Of a stretch of DNA of 56,090 nucleotides, positions 25,350-33,639 are shown piece by piece. The number at the start of each line of letters is the position of its first letter. The stretch's first letter is position 1. The position numbers were made by a program, and so were the translations under genes. The notes below the pieces were generated by a model. The model worked only from the letters and a program-made list of their open reading frames with translations. It had not been told where the DNA came from and ran no database searches. This stretch comes from Saprospiraceae bacterium (GTDB lineage Bacteria; Bacteroidota; Bacteroidia; Chitinophagales; Saprospiraceae): assembly GCA_021604865.1 (NCBI GenBank), contig BQJU01000047.1, forward strand, positions 1 to 56,090, written 5' to 3'.

Positions 25350-27350
25350 ATGAAACAACTAGCTTATCCAACGATGTTGATATTGCTGTCAATGGCATGC
25401 CAACCACCCGCGCCTACCTATCAATCCTTTGAAGAATACCCGGCATATCAGGGCCGCGACTTGGGATTGGTCTACAGTCCGGAAAAATCAGTTTTTAAAC
25501 TTTGGGCACCTCCGGCCGAGGAGGTTAAATTGCATCTCTATACCGATCCGGTGGAGGGAGATGCGGAAAGTAGCCATCAGATGGACCGCCAGGAAAATGG
25601 CGTGTGGATGGCTACTTTTACAGATGATTTGTTAGGGAAATATTACGCCTTTCAAACCAAGGTAGATGGAAAATGGGGCGAAGAGGTGCCAGATCCCTAT
25701 GTGAAAGCAGTGGGTACCAATGGCCAGCGGGGACAAGTGGTAGACCTGGCCACTACCAATCCTGAAGGTTGGGAGCAGGATCAACGGCCACCGCTGCAAA
25801 ATTTTACCGATATCATCCTTTATGAATTACACGTCAGGGACCTGTCTATGAATCCCAATTCGGGCATTCAGCACAAGGGGAAGTTTTTGGGGTTGACAGA
25901 ATTGGGAACCCGAAGCCCGGAAGGAGTGATGACAGGACTGGATCACATCAAAGATCTGGGGGTTACACATGTGCACTTGCTGCCCTCCTTTGACTTTATG
26001 TCGGTGGATGAAAGCAAACCGGAGGATAATGAATTCAATTGGGGTTATGACCCTCAAAATTACAATGTACCTGAAGGCAGCTATTCAACCAATCCTGCTG
26101 ATGGAACGGTGCGCATCAGGGAATTTAAACAAGTGGTGAAAACCTTGCATGATAATGGTTTGCGGGTCATCATGGATGTGGTGTACAACCATACCGGAGC
26201 CACGGAGGGTTCGAATTTCAACCAATTGGTACCGGGATATTATTACCGACAGAATGAAGAAGGTGGTTTTTCAAATGCTTCTGCTTGTGGCAATGAGACC
26301 GCCTCGGAGCGAACGATGGTCCGTAAATTTATGGTAGAATCGATGAAGTATTGGGCCGAAGAATACCACATTGATGGTTTTCGGGTGGATTTGATGGGTA
26401 TTCACGACATTGAAACCATGAATCGGGTGAGTGCTAGTCTGCATCAGGTAGATCCGACTATTTTTATTTATGGAGAAGGGTGGACCGCCGGTAGCAGTCC
26501 CTTACCCGAAGCACAACAGGCGTTGAAAAAGAATACGCCCAAGCTGGATCAGATAGCGGCTTTCAGCGACGATATCCGGGATGCCATTAAAGGCCATGTC
26601 TTTACCCATGATGCCAAAGGATTTATTAGCGGCCTGCCGGGTTTGGAAGAGAGTATTAAATTTGGCATTGTCGCTTCTACTAAACATGCTCAGGTCGATT
26701 ATAGTGTAATCAATTATTCGAAAGCTCCATGGGCCCCTTCTCCTTTTCAGACAATCACTTATGTTTCTTGTCATGATAACCATACACTTTGGGATCGGCT
26801 GACCATTTCTTGCCCGGAAGCCAGCGAGGAAGAGAAAATTAAAATGCACAAACTGGCTGGAGCCATGGTGCTTACTTCACAAGGTGTCAGTTTCTTGCAT
26901 GCCGGCGTAGAAATGATGCGCACCAAAGGCGGCGAGGAAAATTCTTTTGAATCACCAGATGAGGTCAATCAAATTGACTGGTCGAGAAAATCCAAATACC
27001 CGGAGGTTTATAACTATTTTAAAAACCTGATTAGCTTACGGAAAAACCACCCTGCATTTCGTATGATGACCACGGATGTTGTGCAGGCTCACCTGAAATT
27101 TTTGGACGTTCCTGAAGGTTCAACCAATCTGGTCGCCTACCAATTGACCGGCAACGCAAATGGTGACCCTTGGCGGGAAATTTTGGTAGTCTTTAATGGC
27201 AATAAAGATTCTAAAGCTGTGAATATTCCCGAGGGAGAATGGACGATTGTGGTGGATGGCAAGAAGGTAAATGAAGACGGTCTAGGGACCATCAATACCA
27301 CTAGTCTGACAATCCCGGGAAGGACGGCGATGGTACTGAAGGGAGGATAA
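25350..27350 (+). CDS. pulA: Type I pullulanase, lipoprotein
   Basis: The product has 666 residues. The N-terminus (MKQLAYPTMLILLSMAC) ends in a lipobox, so the enzyme should be anchored in the envelope. A CBM48-like beta domain covers about 30 to 140 (VFKLWAPPAEEVKLHLY, GKYYAFQTKVDGKWGEEVPDPY). The GH13 barrel has YNHT in DVVYNHTGATE, nucleophile Asp347 (GFRVDLMG), acid/base Glu376 (YGEGWT) and Asp476 (SCHDNHT). The GYDP motif, seen as NWGYDPQNY, is characteristic of pullulanases. It splits alpha-1,6 bonds of branched glucans. The transporter gene follows after 45 bp, so both are likely one transcription unit for maltodextrin use. Confidence 0.93.
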   Translation: MKQLAYPTMLILLSMACQPPAPTYQSFEEYPAYQGRDLGLVYSPEKSVFKLWAPPAEEVKLHLYTDPVEGDAESSHQMDRQENGVWMATFTDDLLGKYYAFQTKVDGKWGEEVPDPYVKAVGTNGQRGQVVDLATTNPEGWEQDQRPPLQNFTDIILYELHVRDLSMNPNSGIQHKGKFLGLTELGTRSPEGVMTGLDHIKDLGVTHVHLLPSFDFMSVDESKPEDNEFNWGYDPQNYNVPEGSYSTNPADGTVRIREFKQVVKTLHDNGLRVIMDVVYNHTGATEGSNFNQLVPGYYYRQNEEGGFSNASACGNETASERTMVRKFMVESMKYWAEEYHIDGFRVDLMGIHDIETMNRVSASLHQVDPTIFIYGEGWTAGSSPLPEAQQALKKNTPKLDQIAAFSDDIRDAIKGHVFTHDAKGFISGLPGLEESIKFGIVASTKHAQVDYSVINYSKAPWAPSPFQTITYVSCHDNHTLWDRLTISCPEASEEEKIKMHKLAGAMVLTSQGVSFLHAGVEMMRTKGGEENSFESPDEVNQIDWSRKSKYPEVYNYFKNLISLRKNHPAFRMMTTDVVQAHLKFLDVPEGSTNLVAYQLTGNANGDPWREILVVFNGNKDSKAVNIPEGEWTIVVDGKKVNEDGLGTINTTSLTIPGRTAMVLKGG

Positions 27351-27395
27351 TTTTATTTGAAACATGCGCTGAAAGAACACTAATAACCTAATAAT

Positions 27396-28679
27396 ATGCT
27401 AGATATTCAGAAACGATTATCCAACCGCTTTTACGCTTTGTTGAGTTTGCCGGCTACAGCTATGGGTTTTGCATTATCGGTACAGATAGCGGCACTTAGC
27501 TGGATTTTGAATTCCAAATATGGCTTCAATCTGGAAGAAATTGGGTTTGTCTGGGCAGCCGGACCGGCAGCCGGGATTCTGGGACAAGTTATCATTGGTG
27601 TAATTAGTGACAAAGTATGGTTTTGGGAGGGCAGACGGCGGCCCTTTATCCTGATTGGAGGCACACTGGCGGCATTGATGTTATTGGCTTTACCCAATAT
27701 TGATGTAATCAACTCGGCACTTGGCGTAGATAGCCTGATCGGGGTGGCTTTAACGGTGGCGCTTACGCTGGATTTGGCTATCAATATCAGTTTTAATCCT
27801 ACTCGATCGCTTATTGCCGATGTGACACCAGTTGGTGAGGCTAGGACAAAAGGTTACACCTGGATGCAAACGATTTCCGGTTTTTTTGGGGTGATGGCTT
27901 ACCTGATTGGCGCCTTCATTGACAACTATACCTTAATTTATTTGGGTGCGATGATCGTTTTTGCATTTTCTGTACTCCCTGTTTTTTTTATAAAAGAACC
28001 CCGCAGCCTGAATGCTGTTGAAGCGCAAGAAAGCCTTGTTGCTACTCCCATAGGTAGCGGACAAACCAATTGGCCGGAATTTTTAAAAATATGTCTGGCA
28101 CATGCGTTCACCTGGTTAGGGGTACAAACGATGTTTGTCTATACTTTTGCCTACATCAAGGAAGTGATTATGGGTTTTGAGACAACGGCACAGGTTACTG
28201 AAAGCCAGAACAATGAAATTGGTTTTGTTACAGGGATTGCTTTTGCGATCCTGAATACGGTTGGCTTTTTGCTGCCGGCATTGGCATTGGAACCGCTTGC
28301 CAAAAGAATGGGCAGGGTACGCACGCACCTATTATGTATCGCCTGCATGGCCCTTGGTTATGGTTTGATTGTCATGATGGGATCAACTACGGAAACCCTG
28401 TTTATAGGAATGATTGTGGTAGGCATTGGTTGGGCAGCAGTAGTGAGCTTGCCTTTTGCGATTATGTCGGAGACGGTCGATCAAAGCCGAATGGGGTTGT
28501 TTATGGGGCTTTTCAATTTATCGGTGGTGTTGCCACAACTGGTGGCTTCTTCCTTGGGGGGATATATTGATGGACAAGAGGACAAGACCATTATTTATAT
28601 TATTAGTGGGGTGGCGTTGGGCATTTCAGCGGTGCTTTGGTTATTGGTTAAGGAACAAAAGGTCGGGGATAAGCTCTGA
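27396..28679 (+). CDS. SLC45/GPH-like MFS sugar transporter
   Basis: The product has 427 residues and about 12 membrane segments. The conserved loop after the second segment, GVISDKVWFWEGRRRPFILIGG, is typical of the sucrose/maltose-H+ symporter (SLC45-like) branch of the major facilitator superfamily; the second-half loop is less conserved (LAKRMGRVRTHLL). It follows the pullulanase gene by 45 bp, so maltose or maltodextrin is the likely substrate. The stop codon is only three bases from the stop of the convergent antiporter gene, so no separate terminator is present. Confidence 0.88.
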   Translation: MLDIQKRLSNRFYALLSLPATAMGFALSVQIAALSWILNSKYGFNLEEIGFVWAAGPAAGILGQVIIGVISDKVWFWEGRRRPFILIGGTLAALMLLALPNIDVINSALGVDSLIGVALTVALTLDLAINISFNPTRSLIADVTPVGEARTKGYTWMQTISGFFGVMAYLIGAFIDNYTLIYLGAMIVFAFSVLPVFFIKEPRSLNAVEAQESLVATPIGSGQTNWPEFLKICLAHAFTWLGVQTMFVYTFAYIKEVIMGFETTAQVTESQNNEIGFVTGIAFAILNTVGFLLPALALEPLAKRMGRVRTHLLCIACMALGYGLIVMMGSTTETLFIGMIVVGIGWAAVVSLPFAIMSETVDQSRMGLFMGLFNLSVVLPQLVASSLGGYIDGQEDKTIIYIISGVALGISAVLWLLVKEQKVGDKL

Positions 28680-28682
28680 GGG

Positions 28683-30569
28683 TTATTCATCCTCCATGGT
28701 TTCATCAGTGGAGGTAGCTGCTTTAGGGGCTATTTCCTTATTCAAAATCAATTCTTCGGTCAACTCCATTTCAAATAGGTAGACGAGTTCATCACCGTCT
28801 TCTACCTCGTTTTCCTCGTAATCACTGGTGATGATTTTCAATCGATTTTCTTTGTTTATTAAGAAAAGGGGCAGGCCTTTGTATTGGCGCAAATATTGAA
28901 TAACCGTTTCGAAGGTGATCGTTTCACTGAGCTTAATAGTTCTGGGTTCTTCGGCTTGTCGGGTTACTCGATTTAAGACAAGATAGCTGGCTAATGGGCT
29001 AAACAAAGTATCTTTTCCGCCACCTTTTTGGTGTACTTCTTTGTCGGAAGGAAGGCGATAACTATGCGGAATTTCCAGACTTTTGCTAAAATTATTTGTT
29101 GCAAAAAAATTAATTTCTTCACTGGAGGTCATAGCTAACAGATACCCCAGGTCGGGGAGATCAACCAGATCTTCGGTCTTTTTATTAAAAATATCAACCC
29201 GATGAGCGTCGAGATCCATTGCTAAAGCTTTGTTAATATTGCTGGGTGAATTATCGAGTAGCATGACTTTTCGCCCGATATTTTCCAGATATTTGGCAAT
29301 CATTCGGGGCCCATCACCAGCTCCGATCAACAACATGCCACTGTTTTTATGAAGCGTGACATTTAGCCATTTTCCGACTAAGCCTGCTGCTGTAGCATTG
29401 AGTACAACAGTCCCTAATACAATGAAAAAAACAAGGGGCGTAATCAATTCTGCACCGGGAATTTCTAGCTCCGTCAATTTTAATCCGAATAAAGAAGCTA
29501 CTCCTGCGGCGACGATACCTCTTGGACCAACCCAGGAGATAAAAAGTTTTTCTTTAAAATTGAGGTTCTTTTGTCGCATGCTGAGAAAAACGGCAATAGG
29601 CCGTAACAAGATAACGACCAGGAAAAGTGCAAAGAAAGGCCATCCCAACATTTGAACCTGCTCAATACTGATATTGGCAGAAAGCAAAATAAACAGGGCG
29701 GAAATGAGCAGAATGGTAATGGATTCCTTAAAATCTAGGATATCCTGAAAGTGAGGTACGTCCAGGTTGGCCAATGTCATGCCCATGATTACGACAGTCA
29801 GCAATCCACTTTCGTGGGCAATAACGTCTGAAAAAATAAAAGCACCAAGTACCAGTGCCAATGTAAAAGTGTTGAGTAGGAATTCGGGAACATAAACCTT
29901 TTTTATCAAGAGGTAAAGTCCATAACCAATGGATACGCCTAAAGACAAACCGATTAGTACACTACGAATAAAGGTAAGCAAAACAGCAGAAGTAGGTGCA
30001 TTTTCGTTGCCGGCCTGAGCATTGATAAAGTTAAAAACCAAAACAGCAATTAAGGCTCCGATCGGGTCGATCAGAATTCCTTCCCATTTGAGTACAGTGG
30101 CTACATTTTGATTCAGATTGAGGTTGCGTAACAGAGGGGCAATCACCGTAGGGCCAGTGACAATAATGAGAGAGCTGAACAAAAATGAAATTTGCCAGCT
30201 GATATCAAATAGCGTATGAGCTGCGACGGCACCGCCTAAAAAGGTAATGATGGAGCCATAGGTTACTAAACGACCAATAGAGGCACCGTGACCGATGACC
30301 TCCCGTCTTTGCAGAGTCAGACCTCCTTCAAAAAGAATGAGTCCAATGGATAGGGATACAAAGTGGAACAGGTGGTCATCCGGAAAGATACCCGTATGAT
30401 CAACGGGATCATAAACCGGGCTAATGATCTTAAAACCCAAAAGAAATTCTGCAATAGGCCCCACCCCCAAACCGATAATAATCAGGGGAAGAATAGCTGG
30501 AAGTTTGAATCTCCATGCAATCCATTGGGCCAGTATCCCTAAAATGACAATACCACCAATTTCAAACAC
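28683..30569 (-). CDS. CPA1-type Na+(K+)/H+ antiporter with TrkA-N domain
   Basis: The product has 628 residues and begins at a GTG (30569), six bases after the stop of the 46-aa ORF. The first ~395 residues form about 12 membrane segments of the CPA1 exchanger fold, with TGPTVIAPLLR, LIDPIGALIAVLVFNF (acidic ion site) and SWVGPRGIVAAGVASLFGL. A Rossmann TrkA-N domain follows (about 405 to 520; GMLLIGAGDGPRMIAKYLENIG, VMLLDNSPSN). The tail has a TrkA-C-like part (SDYEENEVEDGDELVYLFE) and an acidic end. The last gene in the minus-strand run from 32106. Nucleotide gating by the TrkA domain is expected from the family. Confidence 0.93.
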   Translation of the reverse strand: MFEIGGIVILGILAQWIAWRFKLPAILPLIIIGLGVGPIAEFLLGFKIISPVYDPVDHTGIFPDDHLFHFVSLSIGLILFEGGLTLQRREVIGHGASIGRLVTYGSIITFLGGAVAAHTLFDISWQISFLFSSLIIVTGPTVIAPLLRNLNLNQNVATVLKWEGILIDPIGALIAVLVFNFINAQAGNENAPTSAVLLTFIRSVLIGLSLGVSIGYGLYLLIKKVYVPEFLLNTFTLALVLGAFIFSDVIAHESGLLTVVIMGMTLANLDVPHFQDILDFKESITILLISALFILLSANISIEQVQMLGWPFFALFLVVILLRPIAVFLSMRQKNLNFKEKLFISWVGPRGIVAAGVASLFGLKLTELEIPGAELITPLVFFIVLGTVVLNATAAGLVGKWLNVTLHKNSGMLLIGAGDGPRMIAKYLENIGRKVMLLDNSPSNINKALAMDLDAHRVDIFNKKTEDLVDLPDLGYLLAMTSSEEINFFATNNFSKSLEIPHSYRLPSDKEVHQKGGGKDTLFSPLASYLVLNRVTRQAEEPRTIKLSETITFETVIQYLRQYKGLPLFLINKENRLKIITSDYEENEVEDGDELVYLFEMELTEELILNKEIAPKAATSTDETMEDE

Positions 30570-30575
30570 TAATGT

Positions 30576-30716
30576 CTATTTTTTTTTGGTCAGTTCAGAA
30601 GGCCGCTTTTCTTCCATTAATTTACCTCTTTTGTACAAAACTTTCAGTTTTCTCCGGCGCTTGATAGCAGGTAGTAAATTAACGAGATAGCGATATTTCC
30701 GTTTTTTGCGAGGCAT
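30576..30716 (-). CDS. 46-aa strongly basic small protein
   Basis: ATG at 30716, TAG at 30576-30578. The product begins MPRKKRKYRYLVNLLPAIKR and contains 18 Lys/Arg in 46 residues. The composition is that of a nucleic-acid or ribosome-binding peptide. It lies 22 bp after the stop of the 52-aa ORF and six bases before the GTG of the antiporter, which fits an operon position. No family was recognised. Chance remains possible because of its size. Confidence 0.55.
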   Translation of the reverse strand: MPRKKRKYRYLVNLLPAIKRRRKLKVLYKRGKLMEEKRPSELTKKK

Positions 30717-30738
30717 TGAACAAATTATGGATTAGCAC

Positions 30739-30897
30739 TTATTTTGATTCTGGGCTTATCACTTGGTACAATCCTTTTTCTACTCTTTTTTCAAATTCTT
30801 TGCGGGAAACAGGCATGCTTCGGTTGAGACTGACAAAATGTACAGTTACTGATTTGGATGTTTCTTTGGTTATTTTAACTTTGATACTTCGGTCCAT
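30739..30897 (-). CDS. 52-aa small protein, unknown function
   Basis: ATG at 30897, TAA at 30739-30741. The product reads MDRSIKVKITKETSKSVTV then HFVSLNRSMPVSRKEFEKRV and ends GLYQVISPESK. It looks like a small beta-rich domain: a KVKIT strand, a VTVHFV strand, a MPVSRKEFEKRV helix. Codon use and amino-acid pattern are those of a real protein. It lies 72 bp after the baeRF-like gene and just before the 46-aa ORF, on the same strand. No named family was recognised. Confidence 0.65.
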   Translation of the reverse strand: MDRSIKVKITKETSKSVTVHFVSLNRSMPVSRKEFEKRVEKGLYQVISPESK

Positions 30898-30969
30898 AAT
30901 AAAAATGTTTTAAACAATTATATAAATGCAAGTCTGTTGTAGTTCGTTTTCAGGAGAAAAACTCCGGAT

Positions 30970-32106
30970 TTATTCATAGCGATAAATAGCATTGACATTA
31001 GCAGTAGTAATCGGCATAGCTGTTCGATCCAGGTTAAAGACCTGGCCACCTTGCTGAAAAGTATTTACTGCAGCAAGATTTAATAAACAAACGCTGTCTT
31101 TTTGCTTTTCTGGGTGGATGCTGACTTTATGAGAACTGGCATCATAAGCACCCCAGGAAAGTATATTTTTGCAAGTAAAAAGTGTTTCTACTTTGCCTGC
31201 AATAGCTGCCGGGATAATATCATTGATATACGCAGTCGCCCTATTTTCTGCAGCATAAGCCTGAAAATTTTCGATTGCCTTATTTCGCTGACTGTTAAAA
31301 TAATCCGGTAAAGCAGCCAAGGCTTTTTCGTGCAAGAATCCCGGAGCAATGTTTTCCAAATTGCCACTTAAATGAGCTTCCAGTATATTGGAATATTTTG
31401 CAACATCTTTAAAAATGGGAACCAAATAATCAACCGCTGCTATCATAAGCGGGTCGCCATCGGGAAGAATTTTTGTTAAACCTTCATCAATTATACGAAA
31501 ATAATGTGCTAGTTCAAAGTTTTTTTGGTCTTTTCCTGCTCCTTGACCATGGTATACAGGCGTGTTATTGGGATTTCCACTATGTGCCTGAATATTATCA
31601 CTGGTCTCTTCTAATGCAAGTGCTTCATCAATATTTTCCGGAATTACATCTTTGATTTTTATAGGGGTTATGGCAAATTGTTCAATTTCAAATAGTTTGA
31701 CGTTACCCTGGCTAAGTGTCAGCAGGTAAAAAGGAGGCTGTTGATTTAATAAAGGGATTAACTGCCGTAGATAAAAACTTTGCCCGAGATAAACCAATGG
31801 ATCAAAATCTATCGGGACAATCAACCGGTAAAATGCCTCTTCAGTAATAAAAACAGCCAAACCGTCAGAAAGATGTGAGAAAAAGTCTGCTTTTTCCAAA
31901 AGGTCAAATCCTTTTTTCAAAAACTTAAGGCTTTCTTTTTCTGATTTCCCGGATTCTACCAATAAATCTTTGGCGTCAGAAAGTGCATTTTTTAAGCGGA
32001 TTCTGTCTTCCTGAGCATTGCCCATCCGATAAGTGGGTAGGTAAATACTGATAGAAGGCGTATTTTGAGTTTGGAGGAGTATTTCAAATTTTTCTTTAGT
32101 CAACAT
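30970..32106 (-). CDS. baeRF family protein (archaeo-eukaryotic release factor-like)
   Basis: The product has 378 residues and no signal peptide or membrane segment. The N-terminal SISIYLPTYRMGNAQEDRIRLKNAL, the middle YLLTLSQGNVKLFEIE, the YHGQGAGKDQKN segment before the HYFRIIDEGL helix, the DPLMIAAVDYLVPIFKDV strand and the C-terminal VETLFTCKNILSWGAYD strand are typical of the baeRF group that Aravind and colleagues related to eRF1/Pelota. Members are thought to act on ribosomes, often near stress genes. No GGQ motif is present; HGQGAG at residues 186 to 191 lies at a comparable loop. It heads a run with two small ORFs and an ion antiporter, which suggests a stress-response context. The exact subfamily is uncertain. 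Confidence 0.78.
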   Translation of the reverse strand: MLTKEKFEILLQTQNTPSISIYLPTYRMGNAQEDRIRLKNALSDAKDLLVESGKSEKESLKFLKKGFDLLEKADFFSHLSDGLAVFITEEAFYRLIVPIDFDPLVYLGQSFYLRQLIPLLNQQPPFYLLTLSQGNVKLFEIEQFAITPIKIKDVIPENIDEALALEETSDNIQAHSGNPNNTPVYHGQGAGKDQKNFELAHYFRIIDEGLTKILPDGDPLMIAAVDYLVPIFKDVAKYSNILEAHLSGNLENIAPGFLHEKALAALPDYFNSQRNKAIENFQAYAAENRATAYINDIIPAAIAGKVETLFTCKNILSWGAYDASSHKVSIHPEKQKDSVCLLNLAAVNTFQQGGQVFNLDRTAMPITTANVNAIYRYE

Positions 32107-32183
32107 AAAAGATCGTTTATTTTTTGACGAATATTATATGGAAGGTGGTTGAAGATTTCCAGTCAGGTAGGGGAGAAAGCCTT

Positions 32184-32347
32184 AGTGCTTGTTTGGAGGT
32201 CGCTTTTGAAGGCAAAAAGTGTCAATTTTTTGGTGAAACGAGGCGCTTTTTGCGGAGCATATCTGGAAGATACGGTCAAAAAAAGCAACAAAGTATCAGC
32301 AAAAAAGAGGCGTTTTGGGCCCAAAGGGTGACCTCCAAACATGCACT
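32184..32347. repeat. MITE-like element with 18-bp terminal inverted repeats
   Basis: AGTGCTTGTTTGGAGGTC (32184-32201) and GACCTCCAAACATGCACT (32330-32347) are inverted repeats matching at 17 of 18 positions. The 164-bp element has no gene of its own and lies between the divergent baeRF and AraC genes. No target-site duplication was clear by eye. The same end sequence recurs at 42547-42756 and, as short hairpins, at 11974 and 16076. Confidence 0.75.
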
Positions 32348-32375
32348 GAATAAGTTAGTAACTAATTTCACCCAA

Positions 32376-33386
32376 ATGACCTTCAGCGCCCGCTACATCG
32401 CCAACATCATCCACTTTGCCAGCCAGCAAGGCGCAAGCCGACGAGAATTACTAGCCATTGTAGGTATGGAAATGCAGGAATTAAATGATGAAAACCTGCG
32501 CTTGGAAGCAGAAATCTACAACCGTCTGCTGGAGCGTGCACTTGAACTGACCGGCGATCCCTATTTTGGTTTGCACATGGGAGAATACCTGTCCCTTTCT
32601 GCTGCAGGACTGATTACCCAAATCGTACAGAGTAGCCGCACTGTCCAGGAAGGGTTGGAATACCTGGTGGCTTTTGCCAATCTGGGTTGTCAGGCCCTGC
32701 CTTTCACCCTGGAAGAACGGGAGCAGGATTGGGAACTCTCAGTAATCCCAAGTACCTTGTGGTTGGAGCAGTCACCACTGGCAGTCCGCCATACGATGGA
32801 CGCAATTTTTTATTTCTCCTTGCGGGAATACCAGACCCTGAGCCACCAGAAAAAATACCCATTGGCTATTCATTTTAACTACGACCGGCCCAAATATTTC
32901 CAGGAATATGAACGCTTGTTTGAAATACCGGTGCGTTTTGGTCAAACCAAAACAGCACTTTACCTCGATAAAAAACAGGTAGCAGCCCCAGTTGTCACCA
33001 GTGACTTTGCCCTCCTACAGGTGCTGGTACGCCACGCTGAAGAAAAACTGGCTTTAATGGATCAAAATGCCGGCTTTCATACCATCGTCAAACAATCCAT
33101 TATCAATATGGTCAAACCGCAATTCCCGACCATAGAACAAGTGGCCGCCAACCTAAACATCAGCGTCCGTACCCTGCAAAGAAGATTGAAAGAAGAAGGT
33201 TTTGCCTACAAAGCCGTACTCGATGAACTCAAACGCCAATTTGCCCTCGACTATCTGCAAAACCCAAAACTCAGCATCAAAGAAATTGCCTACCTGCTGG
33301 ACTATGCGGATTCAAGTGCCTTTACGCGTTCTTTCAAACGCTGGATGGGGGAGAGCCCATTGGCTTATCGCCGCTCTGTCGCCTGA
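32376..33386 (+). CDS. AraC-family regulator with N-terminal arabinose-binding-type domain
   Basis: The open frame goes back to a TTG at 32124, but that part is the inverted-repeat element read through; the ATG at 32376 (MTFSARYIANIIHF, 336 residues) begins at a normal position for the family. The N-terminal ~210 residues resemble the arabinose-binding-type domain of OruR/ArgR-like AraC regulators (GDPYFGLHMGEYL, GLITQIVQSSRTVQEGLEYL). The C-terminal ~100 residues hold two helix-turn-helix motifs (EQVAANLNISVRTLQRRLKEEG and IKEIAYLLDYADSSAFTRSFKRW). It probably senses a small ligand. Its target is unknown. Confidence 0.88.
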   Translation: MTFSARYIANIIHFASQQGASRRELLAIVGMEMQELNDENLRLEAEIYNRLLERALELTGDPYFGLHMGEYLSLSAAGLITQIVQSSRTVQEGLEYLVAFANLGCQALPFTLEEREQDWELSVIPSTLWLEQSPLAVRHTMDAIFYFSLREYQTLSHQKKYPLAIHFNYDRPKYFQEYERLFEIPVRFGQTKTALYLDKKQVAAPVVTSDFALLQVLVRHAEEKLALMDQNAGFHTIVKQSIINMVKPQFPTIEQVAANLNISVRTLQRRLKEEGFAYKAVLDELKRQFALDYLQNPKLSIKEIAYLLDYADSSAFTRSFKRWMGESPLAYRRSVA

Positions 33387-33626
33387 TCCCTCAAAGCCTC
33401 AAAATGATCGAACCAAAGCAATTGATCCCACCACAATCACTCATACCGTAACGCCTTCACTGGATTAGCCACCTACAGTTTATTGTAAATTTGTTATGAA
33501 CTGGAATTTCTTATATTCGTTCATTATTGAACGGGTAGCGTTCAGTAATGAACAATTTAGCGCAAACTACAAACACGATCTTAATGAAAGTTTCAAGCAT
33601 CTTAGGAGTGGATCGAGTTATTATCT

Positions 33627-33634
33627 TAAATTTG
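33627..33634 (+). promoter_or_regulatory. -7 promoter box directly before the pseudouridine synthase gene
   Basis: TAAATTTG matches TAnnTTTG and ends six bases before the ATG at 33640. If used, transcription would start about at the ATG, giving a leaderless or nearly leaderless mRNA. Confidence 0.45.
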
Positions 33635-33639
33635 GGGAT

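Noticed and set aside
32124-32375. 84-residue N-terminal extension of the AraC-type regulator
   Set aside because: It starts at TTG, covers a terminal-inverted-repeat element and has no counterpart in the family; the ATG at 32376 fits the usual start.
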